This document shows, piece by piece, positions 1 to 5,863 of a stretch of DNA of 7,282 nucleotides (its first letter is position 1; each line of letters opens with the position of its first letter). Under the pieces are notes generated by a model, which did not search any database, was not told where the DNA came from, and saw only the letters and a list, made by a program, of their open reading frames with translations. The DNA comes from CAWACC01 sp964390695 (GTDB lineage Bacteria > Chlamydiota > Chlamydiia > Chlamydiales > Parachlamydiaceae), in contig CAYMKI010000150.1 in assembly GCA_964390695.1 (NCBI GenBank), positions 1-7,282 of the forward strand, read 5' to 3'. The position numbers and the translations under genes were made by a program.

Positions 1-39
1 ATCAATGCGCTAATTGGCCAAACGTTTACAGCTCCTTCT
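1..39 (+). mobile_element. Fragment of an ISAs1-family transposase gene
   Basis: Bases 2-39 are identical over 38 bp to the reverse complement of 6746-6783, which lies inside the intact ISAs1-type transposase gene of this window. On the plus strand the fragment encodes NALIGQTFTAPS, residues 80-91 of that transposase. Identity stops abruptly at base 40, where the following sequence has no relation to the element. The left limit is outside the window, so this may be a short relic or the broken end of a longer copy. It is in opposite orientation to the intact copy, so the two bracket the intervening 6.7 kb as an inverted pair. The identity is read directly; the idea of a truncated element is inference. 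Confidence 0.8.
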
Positions 40-97
40 AACCCGGCGACGGAAGTGTCAACTCCCTCCTACTCGATTAATCGGGCTCATCCGTGCA

Positions 98-664
98 TCA
101 AAACTGAGTTCCAATACCAATCCCCAATTTTAAACCGCCAATATCTATTGAATGCCCTATGTGAACGGATTGGTACAGATAATCCACAAAAACATCGATA
201 AAATAATCGCGATAGAACCGATAATAGAGACCTGTTTTCACGACTCCTCCTACAGCCAGCCTTGAGAAGTGCTCGTGACCACAGCATGTGTGATTCTTCA
301 AATCAACCCAGGAAAAAGTAGGTCCAATCCCCACATAAAGCTCGCACAAGCATCCTAAGGGATAAAGATATCTAACTCCCAAGCTTGTATTCAATATCCC
401 AAGACTGGTCTTGCAGCAACCATTTTCATCCGATTTTTCTTTTAAGTAGTCTACATCAATCCAAGCTGCATAGCGCTTGCAAAAGCGTTTAGAGACCTCT
501 ATTCCAATAGTTGGACCGACACTCGCGTACACCTCTCTAAACCTTTTCCCCGAGTGGAAAAAAGCAGAGGGGCGCAGCTCGAGAGATGTTTCTTGAGCAG
601 CACAAAACGACATATACCCGCTCAACAAGAAAATACATAGAAAACTTAGCGTACATTTTTTCAT
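98..664 (-). CDS. Small cysteine-rich outer-membrane beta-barrel protein
   Basis: This 188-residue protein is probably an outer-membrane beta-barrel. Residues 1-23 form a signal peptide (MKK, a hydrophobic core, then a likely cut after CAA). The mature part alternates polar and hydrophobic residues with Gly and aromatics, as in 8-strand OmpW/OmpX-like barrels, and ends in Phe (GIGTQF), the C-terminal aromatic recognised by the BAM machinery. The mature part has seven cysteines (62, 83, 84, 105, 107, 127, 128), including two CC pairs and a CLC. That is unusual for a barrel and recalls the disulfide-linked envelope proteins of chlamydiae. The start is supported by AGGA seven bases upstream. The ATG overlaps the TGA of the upstream surface-protein remnant as ATGA, suggesting translational coupling in one transcript. 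It could be a porin, an adhesin or an anchor for the surface protein; its specific function is not recognised. No clear terminator follows. Confidence 0.72.
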   Translation of the reverse strand: MKKCTLSFLCIFLLSGYMSFCAAQETSLELRPSAFFHSGKRFREVYASVGPTIGIEVSKRFCKRYAAWIDVDYLKEKSDENGCCKTSLGILNTSLGVRYLYPLGCLCELYVGIGPTFSWVDLKNHTCCGHEHFSRLAVGGVVKTGLYYRFYRDYFIDVFVDYLYQSVHIGHSIDIGGLKLGIGIGTQF

Positions 665-1530
665 GGAACGATCCTAATGATTTTGGATGAGCTTTCAAAC
701 TTCAAGGCGTCGACAGCAGCAATCTTGATCTTGTAAGCCGCCTTTTTGGATTTAAGGCATATTTTCCATTTCAATGGTGCCTTTGAGGAGATTTTTTTAA
801 TCAACTTGTCGTTTAAATAAATCTTATAAGCCACCACCGAGGGTGAAGGAGAGGGACTCCACCTTGCGATCACGCGATACTGTTTTCTATTCAGCAATTT
901 ACAGGTATCTAACGTCCCTGTAAATTTTTCCGGAGGGAGAATGGGGGTAACGGTTACAAATACCATTCCCTTGAACCTATTTCCACCACTATCTTCGGCT
1001 ATGTAGGTGAAGCTGTCAACCCCTGTAAAATTGAGGGGCGGCACATAGAGAAAAGTCCCATCCGCATTCATGGAGACTATCCCGCCATTGACAGTGGTTG
1101 GATCGTAACTCACGATATGAAGGCTGGTTCCTATGTCATTATTGAACACGCTCGTTCCATTCAGAGGCGTATTCACCGGGGTGGATACGAAATCGTTTTT
1201 TTCTACAGGCAATACAGTAATGGTTACGATAGCCGTGTCGGTATTACCCTGAGCATCGACGACGGTAAAATTAAACGTATCCTTTCCAGAGAAGTTGAGG
1301 GGGGGAATATAAGAGTAGGTTCCATTCTCGTTCATTGAGACAGTCCCTCCCTGCGCGGAGGGGTTTTGGAAGCTGATGATTCTAAGAGCGCTCCCTGATG
1401 CATTATTGAGAACGCTCGAGCCCGTAAGAGGTGTGTTTGCGTAGGTGGTGGCTGTCACATTATCGGCATTGGGTAGGATGGTAAGGATAACCTTTGCAGT
1501 CGTTTGATTTCCCGTGCCCTCTTGCGCGGT
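661..1530 (-). pseudogene. 3' part of interrupted surface-protein gene: Ig-like repeats and FN3-like C-terminus
   Basis: This is the continuation, in the same frame, of the large gene that stops at the TAG at 1531-1533. It reads TAQEGTGNQTT directly after the TAG, which completes the fourth Ig-like repeat. Two further repeats of about 88 residues follow (starts near 1470 and 1206). The last 90 or so residues look like a fibronectin type III fold (YRVIARWSPS, VVAYKIYLND, YKIKIAAVDA). This tail is strongly basic and Lys-rich and carries two cysteines, in contrast with the neutral to acidic repeats. The first in-frame start is a GTG at 1456-1458 without a visible ribosome binding site, so separate translation is doubtful. 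A gene caller might still report 661-1458 as its own gene. Its TGA overlaps the start of the downstream barrel gene. With no further stop or frameshift over 289 codons, the break is either recent, a sequencing error, or read through. Confidence 0.72.
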
Positions 1531-2532
1531 CTAGCTAAAACTGTCGGTACCGGAAAAATTGAGAGGGGGGGTGTATGTATACGTTCCATCCGCATTCATG
1601 GTGAATGTGCCGCCCTGAACCGTTGGACCGGCGAAAGGTAATACGGAAAGACTGGTGCCTGCGTCATTGGCAAGCACAGTGGATCCATTCAAAAGGGTGT
1701 TGACATTGCCTGTCGCGGTGTCATTGAAGGCCACGGGCAAGACGGTGATTTTGACGGTGGCCACAGATATATTTCCCTGTGAATCTTTAACGATATAGGT
1801 AAAAGTGTCTGTACCGGAAAAGTTCAGAGGAGGAGTGTAGGTATAAGTACCATCCGTCGTGTTCATTACAACGGTACCACCTTGGGTGGAAACAGAGTCA
1901 TAAGCGATGATCGTCAGACCCATCCCTATATCATTCGTAAAAACGGTAGAGCCGTTTAAAGTGATATTGGCGTTGGTTGTTCCCTCATCATCTTTGGCGG
2001 CAGGCAGAACATTAATCGTGACTGCTCCGGTGTCAGAGCTCGAGTTAGAGTCTGTTATGGTGTAGTTGAATGTGTCTAATCCTGAAAAATTAAGCGCTGA
2101 TATGTAGGTATAGGTACCGTCTGCTTGCATATTCACTATCCCGCCTTGTGCGGATGTGCCATTGACAATAGGGGTGACTGTTAATCCTGTCCCCACATCG
2201 TTGACGCGAACGTCGAAACCCGATAGCAAAGTGTTTGAAGCTACCGAAGCGTTGTCTCCAAAAGCCACTGGAAGGACGGTGATGCTGACGGTTGCGCTGG
2301 CGGTTTGGTTGTTTGAATCAATGATGGTGTAATTGAATGAATCAGCTCCAGAAAAACCGGTAGGCGGTGTATAAACGTAGGTGCCGTCTGCGTTCATGAA
2401 AATGAGACCACCTTGAACCGATGTATTATCGTAAATGCTGACCTGAATAGAAGCTCCCGTATCATTGGCCAAGACGGAGCTGCCATTTAAGGTGGTGTCG
2501 GCGCTCGTCGTCCCAGAATCGTTATTGGCCAC
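940..2532 (-). repeat. Six tandem Ig-like (Big_9/cadherin-type) protein repeats of about 88 codons
   Basis: Six coding repeats follow each other, starting near 2532, 2270, 2001, 1734, 1470 and 1206. Each begins with a short ND or DD motif and a 'TxLNGSxVLANDxG' segment, has a central 'VQGGxxxMNADGTYTYTPPLNFSGxDxFxY' block, and closes with 'ITVLP' before the next unit. The periodicity is 87-90 residues. The units are clearly homologous in protein but diverged in DNA, so slippage between them is not obviously recent. Such domains typically form rod-like extracellular stalks. The TAG at 1531 falls near the end of unit four. Confidence 0.85.
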
Positions 2533-4152
2533 GGGCGGCGGAGCATTAGGCCCCGCAAGAGCAACCGAATTTGTGCTGGTTGATATTCCCACGGAAGGGG
2601 GAGGGTTGGTTCCCTCAGGCGTAAATGTATAGGCTACATTAGCGAAGTTAACGTAAGCGCTCTGTTGAGGGGCGTTCACATTAACCTGAAACACAACCGT
2701 CGTAGTCGCATTGACTGGCAAATCGCCAAGCGGAACACCTGTGACGAGATCTGGATTGGGATAGAGAACCGGGCCTGTACCGGTATTGATGTAGAAAGAA
2801 TTCGGCACTATAGTCATTCCAGTAGGGAGAATATCGGTGAGGTTGAGCAATGTAGCCGTTAGTTCTCCAGCGTTATTAAAAGTCAACGTGAAGGTAATCA
2901 CATCACCTACAGTGGCCGTCGCCGCACTTGCCGTCTTGGTTGAGATAATATTGGGTGCTTTCACCAGGAGTTGAATTCCCAATGCATTGACGGTATAGAC
3001 ATCACCCGTTGTTGTCCCCTGCGCATAGATTTGCTCCTGTGAGGGTTGTATTTTACTTCCGATATCAATGCTGGTAATGTCATAACCCTGTCTTGCTCCT
3101 GACACTCCGGTTCCCGTTGCTGCATTAGAATTGGTCGCGCCAAACGTTCCTCTTGTGTCTAACACAGAGGAACCCGATGCTATTAATTTTCCAGTTAGGA
3201 CATCCGTGGTTAGGGTAAGTAGAGTATTAATCTGAGAAGCAAAAAAATTATTGGCAGGGTTGTTTGTCCCTGAAATTTGATCGGCGGGCGAAGTAAGCGG
3301 GGTGGTTTGATTAACAAGAAATTGATCTCCCACAATTGAAGCATCTCCCTCAAGTGCGCTGACAAATAATCTTCCGGAAATAACGCCAACGTCTGGGGCG
3401 TGGAATCCGGTGACGAGCGTAGGAGCAGCTCCGGAAGCTTCGCAACTGACAAAAAGGGTTAAGTTGCTCGTGAACATACTGGGATTGGTATAGGCCACAC
3501 ATAGCGTCCAGCCAGCGCAATTCAAGTTGTTCTCTGAGGCAATCACTGTTCCAGGTACGCCTCCGACTGTATAGGTTCCCGCTCCAGCCGATGCGACAAA
3601 ACTAGTGACATCGGCACTTCTGACATAAAACCCATTGCTTCCAGAATTGACTCTAGATTTAGCTAACGTCGGCGTAATCGTGAGGGGTCCTGCAAGGGGG
3701 GTTGTAAAGGAAATTGGAGTATTAGTGGTGGCTGGATTTAATAAATTGTCGTCGTTGGTAATGGACGGGTCGAATCCATAGCTGCCAGACCAAACGAGTT
3801 CAGCATGCAAAACAGTGCTTCCAGCAGGAAGGTCTAAAATCGCCGAAGAAGAGTTTAAGGCCCAATTGAGAGTGGTGCCTGCCGGGTATGAGTTGACCTG
3901 AGATCCGGTATTAAGCGTGATAAAGGCGCCGATTGAACCTGACGTTCCGGGGTTATTCTGGTTGCTCGTTTTATTAAGCCCGAGAGTATTCCCTGTATAG
4001 GAGATTCCCCCGTTCGTATTAATGCTATAAACAGAGGTGTAAGTCGAGTGTAAAGAGGTTGTAAGAATAAGAAAGCAGAAAACCAGGGAGCTGCTGACCC
4101 CTTGAACAAGACGGTATCGAGATAAGACTAAATTTAGAAAAAAACTCTTCAT
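1531..4152 (-). CDS. Large secreted surface protein with DUF11 and tandem Ig-like (Big_9/cadherin-like) repeats, 5' part
   Basis: This 873-residue product is the N-terminal three quarters of what was probably a 1163-residue surface or adhesin-like protein. Residues 1-36 form a signal peptide (MKSFF, two Arg, then a hydrophobic stretch ending near TSLHS). Residues 38-395 are a Thr/Asn/Gly-rich beta domain with the motifs HAELVWSGSYG, FYVRSADVTSFV, GTYTVGGVPGT and AGWTLCVAYTNPS, a pattern usual ahead of DUF11 domains. Residues 398-520 are one DUF11 domain (STKTASAATATVGD, LTDILPTGM). Repeats of 87-90 residues begin at 541, 628, 718 and 807, each with a core like MNADGTYTYTPPLNFSG followed by an ITVLP-type end. 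The ATG at 4152 is chosen over upstream TTG because GAGGT lies four bases ahead and a signal peptide follows. The frame ends at TAG within the fourth repeat, where sibling repeats have Tyr or Phe. No sortase or autotransporter domain is visible; export beyond the periplasm is unknown. Confidence 0.8.
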   Translation of the reverse strand: MKSFFLNLVLSRYRLVQGVSSSLVFCFLILTTSLHSTYTSVYSINTNGGISYTGNTLGLNKTSNQNNPGTSGSIGAFITLNTGSQVNSYPAGTTLNWALNSSSAILDLPAGSTVLHAELVWSGSYGFDPSITNDDNLLNPATTNTPISFTTPLAGPLTITPTLAKSRVNSGSNGFYVRSADVTSFVASAGAGTYTVGGVPGTVIASENNLNCAGWTLCVAYTNPSMFTSNLTLFVSCEASGAAPTLVTGFHAPDVGVISGRLFVSALEGDASIVGDQFLVNQTTPLTSPADQISGTNNPANNFFASQINTLLTLTTDVLTGKLIASGSSVLDTRGTFGATNSNAATGTGVSGARQGYDITSIDIGSKIQPSQEQIYAQGTTTGDVYTVNALGIQLLVKAPNIISTKTASAATATVGDVITFTLTFNNAGELTATLLNLTDILPTGMTIVPNSFYINTGTGPVLYPNPDLVTGVPLGDLPVNATTTVVFQVNVNAPQQSAYVNFANVAYTFTPEGTNPPPSVGISTSTNSVALAGPNAPPPVANNDSGTTSADTTLNGSSVLANDTGASIQVSIYDNTSVQGGLIFMNADGTYVYTPPTGFSGADSFNYTIIDSNNQTASATVSITVLPVAFGDNASVASNTLLSGFDVRVNDVGTGLTVTPIVNGTSAQGGIVNMQADGTYTYISALNFSGLDTFNYTITDSNSSSDTGAVTINVLPAAKDDEGTTNANITLNGSTVFTNDIGMGLTIIAYDSVSTQGGTVVMNTTDGTYTYTPPLNFSGTDTFTYIVKDSQGNISVATVKITVLPVAFNDTATGNVNTLLNGSTVLANDAGTSLSVLPFAGPTVQGGTFTMNADGTYTYTPPLNFSGTDSFS

Positions 4153-4153
4153 G

Positions 4154-4161
4154 CCTACCTC
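4154..4161 (-). promoter_or_regulatory. Ribosome binding site of the large surface-protein gene
   Basis: On the minus strand the sequence directly ahead of the ATG at 4152 reads GAGGTAGGC. GAGGT lies four bases before the ATG. This decides the start against the in-frame TTG at 4200, whose extra 16 residues would run into the inverted repeat and do not resemble a signal peptide. Confidence 0.6.
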
Positions 4162-4171
4162 AGGGGGGTGA

Positions 4172-4221
4172 CTATTTACCACCCCCTGTTTGCTGCGCAA
4201 ACGAGGGGAGGTGGTAAATAG
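4172..4221. promoter_or_regulatory. Strong 50-nt inverted repeat just upstream of the surface-protein gene
   Basis: The arms 4172-4192 and 4198-4221 pair over their length with three single-base bulges around a 5-base loop (CTGCG). The outer 12 pairs (CTATTTACCACC with GGTGGTAAATAG) are perfect. It ends 11 bases before the Shine-Dalgarno of the downstream gene on the minus strand. No T-run follows on either strand, so it is not an ordinary intrinsic terminator. It may be an operator, a leader hairpin acting on mRNA stability or translation, or a small palindromic repeat. I could not identify a good sigma70 promoter near it. Confidence 0.6.
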
Positions 4222-4267
4222 GGAATATGGATTTACCCAACTTCAACTCACAGTGTCAATTGGCTGC

Positions 4268-4416
4268 CCCTTACACACAAGTTACAGAATTCCAGGACTG
4301 CGGCACGCTAATGTGCTTTGGATCGCTCCTCGGCAATATCAATAGATATTCCCTCGTTCCGACGCAAAACATCTTAAGTGCCTCGTCAGTGGTCTTCTGT
4401 AACTTGTGTGTAAGGG
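4268..4416. mobile_element. 149-bp foldback (MITE-like) element with perfect 21-bp inverted ends
   Basis: Bases 4268-4288 are a perfect inverted match to 4396-4416 (21 of 21; left end CCCTTACACACAAG). The interior is also an imperfect palindrome. It centres on AATATC-AATA-GATATT at 4335-4350, which is the exact midpoint of the element. No transposase is encoded and short reading frames across it are by-products of the symmetry. The end sequence has the flavour of IS256/Mutator-type termini, but this is recollection, not a match. I see no convincing target duplication abutting the ends. It could instead be a structured RNA or a palindromic repeat. Confidence 0.6.
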
Positions 4417-4584
4417 TTCATGTCAACTGGACTCATACGCCACAAGATAACACAATGACAGCATAAATAAAAAGAAATTTGGTAGTGCAACATTGTTTCT
4501 GTAAATTGGCTGCCTGATGGCGGCCCTGAGAGGGCTTGAAAAAAGAAGGGCCCGAGGCCAGAATCCTTGTAATCGCTAAACAAC
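4417..4584. other. Intergenic stretch between the two foldback elements
   Basis: No gene is supported here on either strand. There is a short perfect hairpin, GCCCT-GAG-AGGGC, around 4522-4534, not followed by a T-run. A GC-rich patch includes GGGCCC near 4550. The rest appears to be leader-like sequence running toward the start signal at 4585-4599. Confidence 0.4.
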
Positions 4585-4671
4585 AAGGAGAAATTGATGA
4601 CCTCGAACCCTTGTCGTTACCCACATCTTCACTTTGCTAGTTGGGCTGTGACTTCAAGAAGATTTGAGTAG
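4585..4671 (+). pseudogene. Possible start of an interrupted gene (good Shine-Dalgarno plus ATG)
   Basis: AAGGAG at 4585-4590 lies six bases ahead of an ATG at 4597-4599, the best-spaced ribosome binding site on the plus strand. The frame reads MTSNP and then enters the foldback element at 4610, ending at TAG 4669-4671 after 24 codons. If the foldback plus one copy of its flanking repeat are removed, the frame reads MTSNPSDDDNL up to the IS630 insertion at the TA at 4794. The original gene is not recognised and its remainder is not seen in the window. The start signal is seen directly; the interrupted gene is inference and could be chance. Confidence 0.3.
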
Positions 4672-4766
4672 CTCCTCAACCATGGCTAAGGCCATGCTTT
4701 CGTTGCTACTCCAACCCTCTTTTTGTCTCGCTCCCCCTAGCAAACGAAGATGTGGGTAACGACAAG
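4610..4766. mobile_element. 157-bp palindromic MITE-like element with flanking direct repeats
   Basis: The left arm 4610-4640 and right arm 4737-4766 are inverted copies differing by about one substitution and one indel (both ends CTTGTCGTTACCCACATCTTC-like, here shortened to CTTGTCGTTACCCACATC). The palindromy continues imperfectly to the middle, where CATGGC-TAAG-GCCATG (4681-4696) marks the centre. The element is bracketed by the direct repeat CCTCGAACC at 4601-4609 and 4767-4775, which fits a 9-10 bp target duplication. It has no transposase, so it would depend on one supplied in trans. The two arms encode look-alike peptides on opposite strands (CRYPHL on both), a consequence of the symmetry. 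The parent transposon is not recognised. Confidence 0.68.
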
Positions 4767-4793
4767 CCTCGAACCCAAGCGACGATGATAATC

Positions 4794-5853
4794 TACTGGT
4801 GACTGTAATACCATTTTCCAAAAATAAAATCATAAATTTAAATTCATAGACTATGCTATAAGGTGACTGTTTAATGTTTTTACCATCTGTACTTTTGTTT
4901 GAAGGCGTTTCTTGCCTAAATGCGATTTTACATCTTGATTCAAAAACTCGTCCGGATTTAGTTCTGGGCAATAACTTGGCAAATGAAACAAGTGAATATG
5001 CTCCTCATTGGCTTTTAGCCAGGTATTGACTTTTTTAGACTTATGTGATCGATGATTATCTACTATTAAAAAAACATTTTTATCTGATTGTCGAACCATT
5101 CGCTTAAGAAATGTAAGAAATACATCCTGTGTAAAAGTCTCATGAAAGATCATAAAGCTTAATTTACCCAAATTTGTGATAGCGGATATCATATTGCATG
5201 AAAATCGATTCCCTGTACGCTTTACAACAGGAGTTCTTCCCTTTAACCCATATGTTCTACCCACGTTGTGGTCTGATCTTAAACCCATCTCATCACCCCA
5301 ATGAATGGTTGCTCCACACTTCCTAGCTAGCTTCTGAATGGCTGGGTACTCAATTTCAAACCAACGTTCAATAGCTTTTGGGTTCTGTTCAATAGCTCGT
5401 CGAGCCGGTTTTTGAGGAGAAAACCCCCATTTAGCTAAATACCTGCCTACAGTCCATTTAGAGAACTTAATTTTAAATTTATCTTGTATTAGGAGCCCAA
5501 CAACTTCACGAGTCCATAAAAAAAAAGGCATTGACAATTCATCTAGGCAAGAATTTTTGATAATATTGACAATTTGAGCACTCTGCCAAGGTTGCAGCTG
5601 AGTACCTTTTGGACGGCCTCTCTTATGAATTTTCAGCCCTGAGGTACCTGATTCGGAATGCTTTTTGATCCAATTGTAGACGGATTGACGGCTCACTCCT
5701 AGTTCTTTGGAGATATCCGTTGGATTTTTACCACTTAAAAATAGCTCCACAGCATTATGTCGAAGCTTCTGCTGAATGACTGGATGTAATAATCGACCAT
5801 CTGAACGGTTCATATGCTCTAAACATGATTTTAAAGCGTATAAGTGTCAAATA
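4794..5853 (-). mobile_element. IS630-family insertion sequence
   Basis: The element carries one transposase gene on the minus strand. Probable ends lie at TA 4794-4795 and TA 5852-5853, the dinucleotide that IS630 elements duplicate on insertion. Reading inward, the left end is CTGGTGACTGTAATACC and the right end (reverse complement) is TTTGACACTTATACGC. They share TGAC..T.ATAC with small gaps, and both are followed by AAAATCAT. The ends are imperfect, so the borders are proposals. The interior is AT-richer than the surface-protein genes, in line with a separate origin. The right border is only 10 bases from the stop codon of the ISAs1 transposase, so this insertion probably landed in or at the edge of that element. 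Confidence 0.6.
4851..5813 (-). CDS. IS630-family transposase
   Basis: This 320-residue DDE transposase catalyses cut-and-paste movement of its own element into TA sites. A helix-turn-helix spans about residues 17-51 (ISKELGVSRQSVYNWIKKH), then a GRPKG linker (66-70), then a second DNA-binding part (about 75-135, ending AKWGFSPQKPARR). The catalytic triad is D174 (HWGDEMG), D252 (LIVDNHRSH) and E289 (CPELNPDEF), with 36 residues between the last two. The C-terminus stops at LNSHLIA, some 20-25 residues earlier than the family's usual tail ending near YA, and the same frame meets another stop soon after. The tail may therefore be lost. All catalytic residues are present, so activity is possible but uncertain. 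The ATG at 5811-5813 has only a weak upstream Shine-Dalgarno. A TTGACA lies about 25 bases upstream, inside the terminal repeat, without a clear -10. Confidence 0.87.
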   Translation of the reverse strand: MNRSDGRLLHPVIQQKLRHNAVELFLSGKNPTDISKELGVSRQSVYNWIKKHSESGTSGLKIHKRGRPKGTQLQPWQSAQIVNIIKNSCLDELSMPFFLWTREVVGLLIQDKFKIKFSKWTVGRYLAKWGFSPQKPARRAIEQNPKAIERWFEIEYPAIQKLARKCGATIHWGDEMGLRSDHNVGRTYGLKGRTPVVKRTGNRFSCNMISAITNLGKLSFMIFHETFTQDVFLTFLKRMVRQSDKNVFLIVDNHRSHKSKKVNTWLKANEEHIHLFHLPSYCPELNPDEFLNQDVKSHLGKKRLQTKVQMVKTLNSHLIA

Positions 5854-5863
5854 GTTTCTGCTC

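Noticed and set aside
1117..1338. Plus-strand frame opposite the Ig-like repeats, and similar frames at 2665-2862 and 2961-3452
   Set aside because: They lie inside the large minus-strand gene, whose repeat periodicity and domain content are clear.
4153..4200. Extended start of the surface protein at TTG 4200
   Set aside because: The added residues come from the inverted repeat, whereas the ATG at 4152 has GAGGT four bases upstream and opens directly into a signal peptide.
4227..4466. 79-codon plus-strand reading frame across the first foldback element
   Set aside because: It is spanned by the palindrome, has no Shine-Dalgarno, and its peptide repeats only because of the inverted arms (PYTQVTE on both strands).
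4258..4514. Direct repeat AATTGGCTGCC at 4258-4268 and 4504-4514 as a target duplication
   Set aside because: It does not abut the ends of the foldback element, and several 11-base repeats are expected by chance in a window this size.
4767..4780. tRNA-like T-arm motif (GGGTTCGAGG on the minus strand) as an attachment site
   Set aside because: No acceptor stem, anticodon arm or CCA-like end surrounds it.
4654..4971. 105-codon minus-strand frame overlapping the 157-bp element and the IS630 3' end
   Set aside because: It runs from the transposase's alternate frame into a palindromic element; composition and context show a by-product, not a gene.
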